Source: Argentina anserina
Taxonomy: Eukaryota > Streptophyta > Magnoliopsida > Rosales > Rosaceae
Direction: 5' to 3'
Length of the DNA stretch: 64,000 nucleotides
NCBI RefSeq assembly: GCF_933775445.1
Contig: NC_065874.1
Span: 436,501-500,500, forward strand
Below are positions 47,321 to 59,999 of this stretch, piece by piece. Below the pieces are notes generated by a model, which saw only the letters and a list, made by a program, of their open reading frames with translations, was not told where the DNA came from and made no database searches. The position numbers and the translations under genes were made by a program. Positions within the stretch are counted from its first letter, which is position 1. Each line of letters starts with the position of its first letter.

Positions 47321-49572
47321 ATGGAGGGAGTTGGGGCCCGAACGGGTCGGACCTCGACCCGGTACGGACCAGCCACGGTGTTCAATGGCCCCGTCAGGAA
47401 GTGGAAGAAGAAGTGGGTCCACGTAGCTCCTCCTGCCCACACATCTCACTCTCACTCTCACCAGATTAACAGCAATGGGGGCACTACCCCTAACGGTAAT
47501 AACGGTTCCCACCTCCTTCTTTTCAAGTGGGCCCCAATCACCCAAAACCAAAACGCTGCCGACGCCGCCGCCAATGGCAGCAGCGACAAGGCCGACGATG
47601 TGGAGGAGCCGCCTCGCCGCAGATTTAAATACATTCCGGTAATTTGATTTTGGGGTTCTTGGATGCTTTGATTTGGGTGTGATTAGTGTTCTTGTGGGTG
47701 TTTGTTCTTGTGGGAAAAGTATTAGGCTTGTTTATGATTGAGTTGGGTTTTCTGTGTAATTGAATTTGAGGGATTAATAGTGAATTAGTGATTGGTGGAG
47801 TATGGTTTTGGGGATTGAGGGAACAGTAAATTTATGTTATTTAATGATTGTTTGTGTTTGATTTCATAGTTGGAGGTGAATTCGAGTTGTTGGTTTGAAA
47901 TCAGCTAAATTATGTCCAGGGGAAATTGCAGAAGGAATGTAGGATTCACGAGTTGTTAGTTTCTCGTGTTGCAATTTACTTGAGGTGCATCAAGCTTATT
48001 GAATGTATAACTGTAACTGAATGATGTCTTTGTCTGCCTTGAATAAGATGAGTTGGTGAGGTCTCTTGTCAGTCTTGTGTCTGCTTCGAATTATATGAGA
48101 TATTTGGGTTTTGCAGTGATGGTCTTATGTTATCAGTCGAGAGTGATCTGCTTATTATAGTTAGTCAAGTTACTAGTTCTATTTTGGTTTGGTTTGGTAG
48201 GTTAGTTCTTCGGAGTTCAGTAAATAGAAAATTTGCAAACACTTGTAAGCCATTAGGTGTATTTGTTGATGCTCTGTTTAAGTTTTGTGTGATGGAGTGA
48301 AGATTGACGGCTTTTTTAGCTTTTCAAGTGCAAGATTGAGATCAAGTAACTTTTAATATTCAAAACTTCGAGATATATAGCCTGCTTTTATAGATGCACA
48401 TAACTAAGACACTTGGTGATTAGTTGATTTGTGAATGCCTTTTTCACGATCATCCAGTCATCTCTTTTATAGAACCTGCGCTAGTATGATAAACTGAATT
48501 AAGCATCATTCTGATTATTTAGGCCCAGCTAAGTTGACAACATCAGTACTATTCACCTTGCGATATGTACATGTCTGGATTGTGATATATTCAGATTGTT
48601 TGAAATACAGCCCATCAGGGGGGTGATATGGTTTACCCTCATGATTTCAGGAAAATAAGTGCACATGGAACTGCCCTATAGTTTATTGTACTCAAATTTA
48701 TGATAGTGCTTGGAAAGAGTACAATTGGCTCATTATATCAGATCCGCACCTTGCATTTGGGATCTCAGTGGTTGTTCATGTGTTTTAAACTTTTAGTGGA
48801 TTGTGAGTGTAGAATATACAATAGTAATAATTGCTACCGTTAGTATATTGTGCGGTAACTATGCCTCAAATAACTATTCACTTGTGAGTACTCTGTATGA
48901 TTTGTTGGTGTTTGTTATTGAACGATTGACTTCAGCTGTTTTATATTTGACAAAACAGATTGCTTTATTAGAGGAACAACAAAATGAGGCTTCAGAGCAG
49001 GTTGAAGAGGAAGCTAACTTGATAGAAACTGAGCCAGCTGAAATAGAGGTAACCACCAAGGATGAGGGTTTGGATGAAAAACCTGACATTAATGATGTCC
49101 CTATGGAAGAAAATCAGGTTAATTGTTTTCCCTCTCATATATTTGCCTTTTGTGTTTCCTACCAACAAGCTTAGATATTCATTGGGCGGGTGGAATTTGG
49201 TGTTGAGTGATGACTGATGATTACGAACAATTGTCTCTGCATGTAGTTACGATTTGATGGGGTAAACATGAATGCCCTTTATTAGTCTGTTTAAGACGAT
49301 TACAGGAAGAGATTTCCAGACAGATTAATAAAGGTTACCCCCATATAAGGATCAGTAGATTTGTAGTATATGTTACTGCATCAATGGGGTTTGCTTTACT
49401 TCTATTAAAAGTAATATTCACTTCCATTAATTTTTTGTCTTATTTTCAGGATTATAATCAGGTAGTATGTCAAGATCTAAATGAAAGCACTTTGGATTTA
49501 AGTTTGGGCTTGAATGGACATGACAGTGATGATAGTTCTGCTATGAAAACTGATGAAACGAGAAAAGGGTAG
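47321..49572 (+). CDS. Unknown plant protein with C-terminal EAR-type LxLxL motif (3 exons)
   Basis: Exons 47321-47638, 48959-49117 and 49450-49572 join in frame to 199 residues. The N-terminus (ARTGRTSTRYGPATVFNGPV followed by RKWKKKWVHV, about 5-34) is basic and looks conserved, followed by a His/Ser/Asn-rich stretch, LLFKWAPI, then EEPPRRRFKYIPIALLEEQQ (about 99-118), a Glu-rich segment, and the end VVCQDLNESTLDLSLGLNGH. The last contains LDLSL, a classical EAR repression motif (LxLxL) used to recruit TOPLESS-type co-repressors. No DNA-binding domain is visible. I infer a nuclear protein, perhaps a transcriptional co-regulator; this is not demonstrated. Intron 1 is 1.3 kb. Splice sites are ordinary. 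Confidence 0.78.
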
Positions 49573-50475
49573 CAGTTGCCAACAGCAGAGGTCATTGGTT
49601 TTTTGACACTGAGAATGTTACCGCCAGCAGCTAATTTCTTGGTGCCGAAAGCGAATGCAATTTTTTGGCATATAGAGAATGTGAAATGTACCATTAGAAT
49701 TCTTAATTTGAGTTTTTCATTGCTGAGTTGATTGTTTGCATATTGCACCCATTTAGTATAAGTTGCAATCCCATTCTTTTTCAGCATTACAATGATAAAA
49801 CCTTTGGTACTGGAATTCGATTTTTATATTTGAAACAAGATTTATGATTATGATTATTGTTTATAATACGTACATAGTCTACTAAATTTCAAGCTGTTGA
49901 GATAGATGGATCAGTGTACCGAGTCGATCTGCATGTTCAGATTTATGGATTATATATGAAGGAAGAGTGGAAGGGTCGAGTCTGGAATTCACAAAAACAC
50001 AAGTAATCACGATGAATGTTTAGCAGGAATGATTTGATTCAGCGTCAAGTCTAGTAAAAATGTTGGTCTCTGAAAACCATTAAATCTACTTTTTGAACCG
50101 AGGTGATTGCAAAACTAAGATGAGTTTCATACAAACTTCTTTGGGGGTGAAAGTCCTTTGAAGATTATAGAAGTAAATAAGCACTACCGATCGCAAAATG
50201 CCAACTCCAAACTAAAATAAGGCGCAACTCAATCTCAGCCATTATCATTCACACCGTCATAGTTAACATGACTAGAGAGCACGAATCGATATTGTAATTA
50301 ACATCAAGGGGGATCAAGCAAACAGAATCAGATAAGTAACTAAAATGTGAGCCAAACAGTTTGGCCCAAACTTTATTAAATACTTGCTGAACTTATTACA
50401 TCAATAGAAAGATTCATTAAAAACTTCCAGCATCAGTAGATAGAAATATAAGATCTTCCTTAAGACCACACAGGG
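49573..50475. other. Spacer between the EAR-motif gene and the microprotein gene
   Basis: Contains the 3' regions of two convergent genes. No other frame or RNA gene recognised. Confidence 0.5.
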
Positions 50476-50655
50476 TCATTTAGACGCCTGGTGAAGGAAA
50501 ATAAAGGCGGCAAGCAGAATCACGGGGATGATAACCAGAACTGCAAACGACGGTGGGTGCACCGGTCCCATAAGCAGCGGCAGAAAGAAGACGCATCCGG
50601 CCACCACCAAGGCCAGCATTATAGCGATCATACTGAAGTCACCTTCGTTATCCAT
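50476..50655 (-). CDS. Small membrane protein, 59 aa, two predicted helices
   Basis: A minus-strand frame from ATG at 50655 to TGA at 50476 encodes 59 residues. It starts MDNEGDFSMIAIM. Two hydrophobic segments follow: about 9-30 (IAIMLALVVAGCVFFLPLLM) and about 37-54 (FAVLVIIPVILLAAFIF), joined by a short GPVHPPS turn, with a polar start and the tail LHQASK. The hairpin shape, the low codon waste and the short distance to a TATA-like sequence argue for a real gene. I do not recognise the family; small plant proteins of this shape exist but their role is mostly unknown. It was too short to appear among ordinary frames. Confidence 0.65.
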   Translation of the reverse strand: MDNEGDFSMIAIMLALVVAGCVFFLPLLMGPVHPPSFAVLVIIPVILLAAFIFLHQASK

Positions 50656-50749
50656 CCTCCAAACTTGAAACTTGAAATGTATGTGTGTTGAACTGAAGTT
50701 GAAGTTTCAGATGTTGAATGAGAGAACTCCATGGACGACGACTTACGTT

Positions 50750-50760
50750 GGTGTATAAAT
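50750..50760 (-). promoter_or_regulatory. Possible TATA-like sequence of the microprotein gene
   Basis: Minus-strand TTATTTATACA about 100 bases upstream of the start codon at 50655. The match to TATAAA is weak. Confidence 0.3.
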
Positions 50761-51144
50761 AATGTTCATGGTACCTTTTCGCGTAGGGTTGCGACGCTTG
50801 CCTGGTTAGGAATGCATGCAAAACTGATACGTATGCACGTACCCTTCCGCATCTACTGTACAGTCGCTTCATTATAGATTTGAACGAACGCAACTGTTGC
50901 CGGAGGGAAGGGTACGTTGCTTCTCAGTTCTCACAATTTTTCTTCCAGCGAAGTTTTCAGGTTCCAGAGTAAACCGTAGTAAAACCTGGGCCTGCTTTAA
51001 GGCCCAAATTTGCTCAATTCAAGGATATTATAGTCTTTTCAACATTTGATTTACCAAAACCTCGTTCTTATCGCCACCGTCAGTCGCACCGTTTTGTTCA
51101 TACTACTCTCCCGGCCAAACCATTCTCCGAGACCAGACACGTCG

Positions 51145-52898
51145 ATGGCTCGCAGCTTTGTTCTGTGGCTTCATGGGTCGGGCGAGTCGGGCCCAGCTAA
51201 CGAGCCCATCAAGACCCTCTTCACTTCCCCGGAGTTCAGGAACACCATTTGGTCCTTCCCATCTGCTCCCTCAATCCCAGTCTCATGCAACGGTGAGTAT
51301 ACATTTTAAGGTCTCAATTGATTTGTTTTGTGATTTTAGTTTCATTATTGGTGTTGGGGTTTAGGATTTTATTGAAACAGAGTCACCAACACTGAAGGGT
51401 TTGATTGAAATAGTTACAATTTGTTGTGTTAAGTTTTGAAATGTTAGTGGTGTTAATGAAGAACAATGAACTGAAGACGTGTTACTTGAGGCAGTTATTA
51501 TGTTCCGGAAGCCTTTCGAAATGATGATGTATGAAAGTCCTGATTTAAAGATGGTTAAGTGTTTTTGCTTATTATTTGGGGTGGATTTTGAAACAAGTAG
51601 AGCTTGCATTGATTAGTGAAGCAGAAAGATTAACTCTTTGAAGTGATTCAGTTGAGTAATTTGAATTATTATTGCAGGCGGTGCTGTGATGCCTTCATGG
51701 TTTGACACTCACGAGATTCCTATAACAGCCGTAAGTCTTTCTTCTTACATGCTCATATTTCGGATGGTATTGAAGCCCTAAATTCATCCCCATGCTTTGT
51801 CCTGGTTCTTGAAGCGATGCTTACTATGTTATTACATGTCTCAGAATTCTCCAAATGATGAAAGTGGTCTTCTCAAAGCAGTTAGGAACGTGCATAAGAT
51901 AATAGACAATGAGATAGCTGCTGGCACCAATCCTAAAAATGTGTTTGTGTGTGGATTCAGTCAAGGAGGTCTCTCTCCTTCTCTCACAGATTTGCAGGAT
52001 TAGATTTTCTTTACTTGTGGTAACTGGTAAATACACTTCTTTGTTTCAGGTGCCTTGACATTGGCAAGTGTTCTGTTCTACCCTAAAACACTAGGAGGTG
52101 CTGCAGTCTTTAGTGGATGGCTTCCTTTCAATTCATCTATGGTTCAACAGATCACCGCAGAGGCAAAAAGGGTACTTTTCATTTCTGAAGTTTATATTCA
52201 ACCAACAGTGCTATGCAGAAAATCTCATTTTGCTCGTCTTTTTCTATCTGCTATTTTCATTGTAATCTAAGTATTGAAACTCAAGGAGCACATGCTGTCT
52301 ATTTGTTGCATCATGTCGAAGGTGATGACTTCATGCATTGATCACATATCCTGATCAACTGGCAGTCCGACTGATTTGAAGAGGGAAAATATGTTTTTTT
52401 GCCATTCATAGGAGATTGATCACATGAGTTTTCAAAGTCTGTTATATTCTATTGTATGTCCTGCGTCGTATGAAAGTTTTTAGTTAGAAATCAAAATTTT
52501 CAGTCGTGTTTTTGCTGATGGTATGTTTGATTAGAGTTACAAAGCTACTGTTGCTTTGTTGTGAAATTACCTTGAACCAAACGTTTTGATACCTATACAT
52601 GTGCAGACACCTATTTTGTGGTCTCATGGAATTGCTGACGAAATCGTAATGTTCGAAGCTGGACAAGCAGGTCCTCCTTTCCTCGAACAAGCTGGTGTCA
52701 GCTGTGAATTCAAGGTATTATCTGCAGCTAATGTAGCACTTTTCAGAAGTATACTTGGTTTTTCTTACAATTCCTAAACATTTGATTGCATTACTGCTTC
52801 TAAATCTGCAGGCTTATCCAGGTCTTGACCATTCCATAAGCAACGATGAGCTAAAGCACCTGGAGTCATGGATCAAAACTCGTCTAAATGGTTCTTGA
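51145..52898 (+). CDS. Acyl-protein thioesterase-like / phospholipase-carboxylesterase family hydrolase (6 exons)
   Basis: Exons 51145-51292, 51678-51730, 51845-51968, 52050-52171, 52607-52714 and 52812-52898 sum to 642 bases, encoding 213 residues. It is an alpha/beta hydrolase with SFVLWLHGSGESGPANEPIK near the start, the nucleophile elbow VCGFSQGGALTLASVL (GxSxG, Ser about 112), the catalytic Asp in LWSHGIADEIV (about 160) and the catalytic His in YPGLDHSISNDEL (about 193). The family removes fatty acyl groups from proteins or lysophospholipids; plant members are little studied. Length and all three catalytic residues are intact. The third intron has a short, unusual donor (GTCTCT), and the 52172-52606 intron is the largest. 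Confidence 0.92.
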
Positions 52899-53899
52899 AC
52901 ATCCGTAGGGAGTAATCATTACAACTGAAAGAATGTAACAGTCCAGTTTATCATTTTAGTCGGGTAATGTGACTAATGTCATATTGATGTTCTACCCTTT
53001 TGCTTATCTGAAATGAGCACTCTCTTGAATCTGATTATGCGAGGAAGGCTATATAAGTAGCCTTTCATGGTTACCCTGTTTTGCTCCGTCAATCATTGTC
53101 GTTATCTGAACTTCCTTTTGTGCAAACCGTTCACTGTTTGAAGTTAGCATAGTATTTATAAGCTCACGCATTTCCTTATTTATAAGTTCACTATCTGAAG
53201 TAAAGAACATAGATTCAATATTTTGTCTTTGTATCGAACTCTATACACCACATTGTCCAATTTAGACTCTTATCTTTTCACAGGGTATATTCAGCTTCGA
53301 AGTCTTGTTCAAGCCCCAAAATGCACGTCATTAGATTCCATTAACTCCGAAATAATGACAAATTATACTCGCAAATTGAAATGTCATTATTGAAAACTGA
53401 AAAGCATCTTAAACTTACTTTGACACAGTCAGAAAACGGCATTATCAAATTTGTATTGGCATTATCAAACATAACAAAGACATATAACAAGAAACTTCGA
53501 GGTCATCCAACACCTTTGTCCAGGGATTAGGTTAATCTCAGTACTCACATGCGAGTAATAAAAGGTTGAAAAAAATATATACTTGGACGTTCAGAACTGA
53601 GACAAGTTCCAAGCTCAGAAGTCAGTTTTAAGCCCCCACCAGATTACCAACCCCTGCTAAGCTCTAAGCTCACCCACGGTAGGATAGAGAGACTGATCTG
53701 GTAATCTACACCAATCACAGCCCTACAGAGAATCACACTTATTACACATGCGTCGCAGCCAATCTCAACCCAACTACTTTCAGAAACCTCATAGTCTCAT
53801 ACATCACAAAGACAAGAACACCAACTCCAATGTCTTGAATAAAAACCTCATCAACCCTTCAAACACCAGAAACCCGTATCTCTCTCTCTGTGCCAAGAA
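52899..53899. other. Intergenic spacer
   Basis: 3' region of the hydrolase gene and leader of the next gene (CT-rich, TCTCTCTCTC near 53881). No other feature recognised. Confidence 0.5.
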
Positions 53900-54571
53900 A
53901 TGAAGAAGCTGTACCGCAGAGGCACGGTTCATCCGTCGCCGCCAATCGTCTCCGACCACTTGTCCTTCCTTCCCGTCACCATCCTAGCCCTCGCGGCGGC
54001 CCTGTCTCTCGAGGACAGGGAGGTCCTGGCTTACCTCATCTCCAGCTCCCACCTTAACACCAACAACAACAACAGCTTACCTTCTTCACCCTCCTCACGT
54101 AAGACCACAGCCGCTAACAACCGAAAGAGTTCAGCCGCAAAAGGAGGCGGCGGAGACCACCCGGCAAGGTTCAACTGCAGCTGCTTCAGGTGCTACACGA
54201 GCTACTGGGCCAGATGGGACGAGTCGCCGAATCGAGAGCTGATCCATGAGATCATCGATGCTTTTGAAGACGGGTTACCATCATCTCAGAGTGGCAGTAA
54301 TACTAAAGCGGCAGGGTCAAAGAATGGTAAGAAAGAGAAGCGGCACAATAACAAGAGAGGAGGCAGTAGTAAAGGGCCGGGTCAAGGATCTGACTTGAAT
54401 CTGAAGAAGAAGGATCATCAGCTGGTGAAGCCTAACATGGTGGAGGAGAGTAACAGTAGTAGTAGTACTGACTCTGTTGATCTTGATGGAGATGAAGAAA
54501 GTAAGGGATCAGTGAGAAAATTTGTGAGCTTTCTGGGAGAGAGGATATGGGGTGGTATCTGGAACCAGTAA
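53900..54571 (+). CDS. Plant protein of unknown function with CxCxxC-type motif, 223 aa
   Basis: Intronless frame of 223 residues. The N-terminus (SDHLSFLPVTILALAAALSL, about 18-37) has a hydrophobic stretch followed by EDREVLAYLISSS. After a Ser/Asn/Gly-rich linker comes the most distinctive block, FNCSCFRCYTSYWARWDESP with NRELIHEIIDAFED (about 91-124), with Cys at 93, 95 and 98. The remainder is Lys/Ser/Gly-rich and ends VRKFVSFLGERIWGGIWNQ, again hydrophobic and aromatic. I recall Arabidopsis relatives (for example At1g62422) of unknown function next to CDS1 and a DUF506 gene, agreeing with this neighbourhood. It could bind metal or a partner protein through the Cys/aromatic block, but nothing in the sequence proves this. 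Confidence 0.78.
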   Translation: MKKLYRRGTVHPSPPIVSDHLSFLPVTILALAAALSLEDREVLAYLISSSHLNTNNNNSLPSSPSSRKTTAANNRKSSAAKGGGGDHPARFNCSCFRCYTSYWARWDESPNRELIHEIIDAFEDGLPSSQSGSNTKAAGSKNGKKEKRHNNKRGGSSKGPGQGSDLNLKKKDHQLVKPNMVEESNSSSSTDSVDLDGDEESKGSVRKFVSFLGERIWGGIWNQ

Positions 54572-55240
54572 AATATGATCAGGTGGGTTTTGTTAATTTA
54601 GTAACAAAAAGAACTCATCTTCTTCATGTTCAAGGAAGAAAAATACTCTAAATTTCCTTCTTCTTTTTTTCTTCTCTTCAGTAAATTACCCTTTCAGGTA
54701 TATGTAAAAAGGAAATGGGTAGCTGAATTTTGACTCTTGGGTCATCACCAACTAGATGTGTAATTTGGTTATTGCAAATTTACTTACCACAATGGATATA
54801 GAGATAATGAGATATGCATGTTGAAATCTGTGTATATTAGGGCTGGGTTCGGCACATGATCAATTCATTTGGTTAAATTAGAAAATTTGTACCATTACCG
54901 ATCACTTAAGCCTTTGTACTAAATTTTTGGTATATCGATATATTTAGTTTAGTTAGTAATTAATTTCTACCAAGATATGATATCAACCCAATTAAGTTTA
55001 AAGTCCAGACCAATTTCTTTGCTGACAAAAGAAATTTAAACAAACTTCATAGTTCATAGTTGGATTTTGGACCGAACTCCTTAATACAACAATATCCCTC
55101 AAATGCAAATGTAATTATATAGTATTGTCCAACACTCCAACATCATAACATGAACAAATTGAATGACTCATACAGAATAGCAACATCGATGACTTCAATC
55201 TCCTCTTGTGCTAGACATTTGTTTGGACTGAGCTGGAGCT
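54572..55240. other. Intergenic spacer
   Basis: AT-rich DNA downstream of the CxCxxC gene. No gene seen. Confidence 0.5.
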
Positions 55241-55248
55241 TTAGACAT

Positions 55249-55828
55249 TGGTTCTCTAAATATATATACCGATCACATCTGCTGGTGTCGATCGACCATA
55301 TTTCGAACTGGAGTTGTCGATCGCCGAAGTGTCCACTAATGTATCATAACCTTTATATTAGGTTTATAATAAAACCATCGCATTATGAAACGACTATATG
55401 AAGGAAACTTCTCGGAATCGATCAACACCATCCAATGTGATCGATATATATATTTAGTGACCCTTTTAAAATTTCATCCAATTCGGACCTCGTTTGATCG
55501 TCGGAATTTTCGGTAAACCAAAAACACCACTAATATGCTCAAAGGGAGGACCGATTACTAAAATGCGAATGTCGAAAACTGTTTACATATTTGAAATCAC
55601 CTAATTTCTAATTTTTATCACCAATCGTGCATGGTCGCGACAAGGAAACTCATTTGGTAAAGCCCCGGTCAATGAGGTTTTATTATGTCAAAACGCCTCT
55701 TTTTTTGTTAACCGTAAGTACAGACGGTCAAACCATGTTTAGAACTGACAAAAATTTTACAAGGTCCCTAAATATATATATCGATCACATCTATGGGTGT
55801 CGATTGACAATTTCAAAATTAGAATTTA
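55249..55828 (+). repeat. Diverged direct repeats bounding a decayed element
   Basis: GGTTCTCTAAATATATATAC followed by CGATCACATCTGCTGGTGTCGATCGAC (first part CGATCACATCTGCTGG) at about 55249-55310 recurs as a diverged copy at about 55764-55815 (CGATCACATCTATGGGTGTC). The sequence between also carries a phrase common in decayed plant repeats (AATTTCATCCAATTCGGACC, about 55468-55490). Probably a decayed transposon; type unknown. Confidence 0.45.
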
Positions 55829-55839
55829 TTTGTGACTTT

Positions 55840-57240
55840 TTAAAGAATGTTGTCTAATAATCTTTTTATTGTTTTAAACTCTTAAATAAGAGTATTATAT
55901 TTTTTTTTCCTAATACAAGCTCACAAGGCCGGCCCGTTGACGAGCCCTAATTTGAAATATATCAACAACTAAGATCAATATATGTAATAATAAATTAAAA
56001 AAATAAAAAATAAAAAAACTCGGTTGGTACGTTAATACTAACTTTTGCCAAAACTATTACCATTACCATTACCGTCCCAACTTAGAGAAATCAGTTCGGT
56101 ACTACCGTACCGAAGTTTTCATAACCGAAATACTTAGTAACCAACTTACTTGGTTCGATTAATAAGGCTTGGTTCGATTTTGTTAGGCTCATTTTTGCCG
56201 CCCCTAGTGTATATGCAATTTTGGATTGTATATCTGTGATTAATGTCTGCTTCTTCTTGCTTAATAGCTAGAATAACTAGCTAGTTCAATGAGTTGGAAT
56301 CTTTCTGAAGTGTTTCTGATAATATATGCCAAATTAAAGCAATGGAATCCAGAAAAAGAAAAGGCCTAGAGAACTAGTTATGAACTCAATAATAGCATGC
56401 AGAGTGTGGCATTTTCCACTTTCGTTGATCCAGTACAGCTCTTGAGCTAGAAAGCTGGGCGTGTTTGTGCCTAAAACATGTAGAGAATGACGCGTCGTCT
56501 GTCCAAGCATCAATTCATTTCATTTCTTCCCCATATTTTGGCGCTAGTGGAATTCGATTAGTGTATTTGTATTTTAGTACTGAAAATTCCGATGGGAATG
56601 GGAATGGGTCGGCAAAGCGAAAGAGAGTAAAGAAAGGGTTTCAATTCCTTCGATTAAAGCAAGCTGAGCCAGAAAAGACTCCCTTCACTCCCCCACTGAA
56701 AATATGACTCCAGTCCAAACCCTCTTTTCGTTATTCCCCAAGATCACTTATTCTTTCCATAATTGGTTCCATTATATATTTATTTACCCCCAGGTAGGTG
56801 TTCTATATGGCTCAAAAACTTGTTCATTATGTACTGATACAAAATTTTGGTGGTCTTTCAATTGAGACATTTGGATTCCCCTTTGAATTTTGAAAGCTAA
56901 AAGAGGTTGGTAGATTCGGGAGAGAGTTGTAGTTTACCAAACGAAAAGAAAAGGTGATCCATATATGTTATACGGCTTGTGTTCTGTGTTGTGTATATTT
57001 TGGTGTGTGTTGTGTATATGTTGGTGTATCATTAGGTTCGAAATAAATTACATTACACCGGTTTTTTTGTATATTTCTCTTTATTACAACATATGAGATG
57101 TATTGTGGCCCGTATGAGGAGAAAAAATGTACGTTTAATTAAAGCTTTCTTAAACAGATTTTGTGGCAAATGAACACAATATTCTTGTTCGAAAGAGAAA
57201 TTATGAAGGCAGGAAATTAAATAAATCTCATTCTTTTCCA
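55840..57240. other. Intergenic spacer
   Basis: AT-rich, with T and A runs. No gene recognised; the frame at 56465-56707 has no known features. Confidence 0.45.
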
Positions 57241-58240
57241 AGGCAATGTCGCTCCCCCTCGGGCTGAGCACGGTTGCGGATCCAGGTTTGATACGCTGGT
57301 GGAGAGATGAGATATGTTTTCAGATCTTAAAGAACCTAGGTTTCGTGTTCTTGTCGGGTTTGCTTCGTCGGGGGCGGTAGTCGGATCCATCGCTTGGTAA
57401 TGTGCGGCGAAGCTTGGCATGCAGATCTATTTGGCCTTGGTGATCAAGTCGGCCATAGTTGTGTTTGATCCCGTTGAGATCTCATCATAGCCGCCATTGT
57501 GCCCTATATATTGTCTTTGTCTTCCTTTGAGAACCAGGCTAACGACGCAAGATTTTGAGGCGACTTTACCTTAATCTAGCTTGTTTTTGTCGAGTTCTCA
57601 TTGCAGTCGGGCCAGACCTAGCTTTTGCTCTTGCGGTGGTGGAGGGTCGGGTCAGACCATCGAAAACCGACCGATGACGTTGATGGTCGACGAAGGATTT
57701 CCTTGTTAGGCCATACAGTTGGGCTTAGGATGTAGGCTAATCAGTTGGGCCTTTTTGTCCCTTTGGTTGGCTCTTTCTTTTGCCTCATCTACTTCTTTTA
57801 GGCCAAGCACGACTTAAGCCACCTGCAGTCCTAAATTGAAACGTTTTGTGAAACTTTAGGGTTGTGAGGTTTTATTGTCTGCATTTAGTATTTTAGCAAA
57901 AGTTAGAGATTGTTCTCCTTTTGTTTTTTTTCTTTCGACTTCACTAACACTGAGAGTACGCAAATTGATGCACTGGGTTCGATGTGTTAGTGTCCAATGT
58001 CATTTGATTAGACTTGAGTGAGTTACTATGTTTTAGCTCTTGCTTTAGTGTTTTTCCGGTTTTTGTTTCAGACTTTTTCAAATTTTTGTTTTTATAATAA
58101 GCGTGTTTTTGCATATTTATTTATTTTCTTAGGTTAGCTTGTATGAGAAGTGGTCTGTCACCACTTGTATTTGATCCTTGTAGTCGTGCATGACTTAATA
58201 TCAAATGAAGTTAATTCATTCCCTTAAAAAATATATATAT
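57241..58240 (+). repeat. GC-richer decayed element, possible non-LTR retrotransposon 3' part
   Basis: A stretch of about 1 kb with gene-like composition begins near GGGCTGAGCACGGTTGCGG and ends in TTCATTCCCTTAAAAAA, the ending style of plant LINE copies. No reverse-transcriptase frame survives. Identity is inference. Confidence 0.3.
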
Positions 58241-59999
58241 TGGCCGGAGTGTTGTTCTAGATGGTATTATATCAAAAAGACCAATATGTGAAATTGAGCA
58301 AAACATTCCTAGAGTGTTTTTAAGCTACAATATGAAAATTATTTCGGAACCTCACCTAATTACTTATTAATTTGTCACATCATAGATAATTGACAAATCA
58401 AACACCTAAAATTGTCCTCACTCTCTTCTTATGAATTTGCAAAACATATTGTAGGAAGAAAAAAAAGCCTAAGAGCTAGAGAGAAACATAAACTCGGTCG
58501 CTCTTTTCTTTTTAAATTTGATTTTGTTTTCATGAACAGAACAAGAATTACTTTCAGTAGTTCCAAGTCACAAGCAAGTTATATTTAAGAGATAAAGTTA
58601 GAAGAAACATACGATATAATATTTTTTATTTAGTCGAGATTACATAGTTTGCTTAAATACTTTGTTCACCAAAATTAAATAACAGAAGGCTTCCTCACGG
58701 CCACAAAGAATAGATTAGGATTTATTTTAGCCACTTACCAACCCAATCACCTATGATGGTTATGTACGAGAGAACTTATGCCTTCGGTTGTTTTTAGTTC
58801 ACCGAAATTGGAGGGTGTTTAAGTAAAAAATAAGAAGAGCCAAACTTTATGGATATCCAAACTTTATTCTATTGAATTTTGGGAACCGTGCCATGGTATC
58901 TTTATAGTCTAACCTATCGTATATTATGAACGAATCCATGTGATCAAATTTTATAAAATCAACATCTTTGGAATGCGCATCAGCTGCTTAATAAACACTG
59001 AAGGTTGGACCAAAATCAATAAATACACAAAGAGGGGGACAATTGGCTCAACTCTCGGTGCCTCCACCACAATATTCCCCGACCACCCCTCACCACAGTC
59101 CCGCTTACATGCCCCTACACATCATCGCCGTCCAGAGGCATCACATGATTCCGGCGAGCCGCATAGTAATATCGGCGGTAACGTACGATGTCAAGTAGAC
59201 TAGTTAACGAATCAGGCCATGACTCACTGACAATAGTAGCCGAGATATGTTTAGTGCTTGTATTGTCACTTGCGTATATAATGTGCTTTGTATACTTCTG
59301 ATCAGGGAATCGGCCAAGTAGCCAACCAATCCTTGCGTATATAATGTGCATTGTTCTCACGCATTTCTTCCGACCAATCCTTTTCCCCAAATATGTATTT
59401 TCCTTTGTTTCTTGACCAAGTTTCAAAAGGAAAGGCAAAGTAATCATGAGAAAGAGCCTAGTTTCTGAATTTGACCTCAATAAGCAAAGCCAATAAGGAT
59501 CATACACTCATACTCTTATGAGTCTTATCTTTACGATGATCACTAAAATCTTCAGACCAAGACTGCGGTATGTGGATCACAACATCACTCGAGCTTTTCT
59601 TGCAAGTACTTTTTCAAAGGCTGGCGCTCATATTATGTACGTGATCTACCTGTGATAGCAACTCGAGCTTTTGTCCACTGAATATGAACATGACGTGTTC
59701 TACTACTCGGCCTCTATGCTTGTGGCCTCTGGCTCTTGTTTATTGTAATCTCTAGTGAAAGTTTTCGGTTTAACCAAAATGCTTTGGTTTATACTTTATA
59801 CGGTATGAGTAGTTTAAATCCAAAACCAAATTATACTGTTTTCTTTGTTTTGTGAGCTGTGTAAGAAACAATTTCGTCTTCGGAATCAGATGTGTTAGAG
59901 CAGAGAAGAAACCAGAACAAAATTTGGGGTCTCATGGTGATCATTGTTGGAATGAATATCTTGTTCTTCCAATAACAAGGTCAGCTCATAATTCTCATC
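58241..59999. other. Intergenic spacer
   Basis: AT-rich. An 18-bp sequence starting CTTGCGTATATAATG occurs at 59269 and 59332. No gene recognised. Confidence 0.45.

Noticed and set aside
55627..55857. Frame in the AT-rich spacer
   Set aside because: No domain and lies in decayed repeat sequence.
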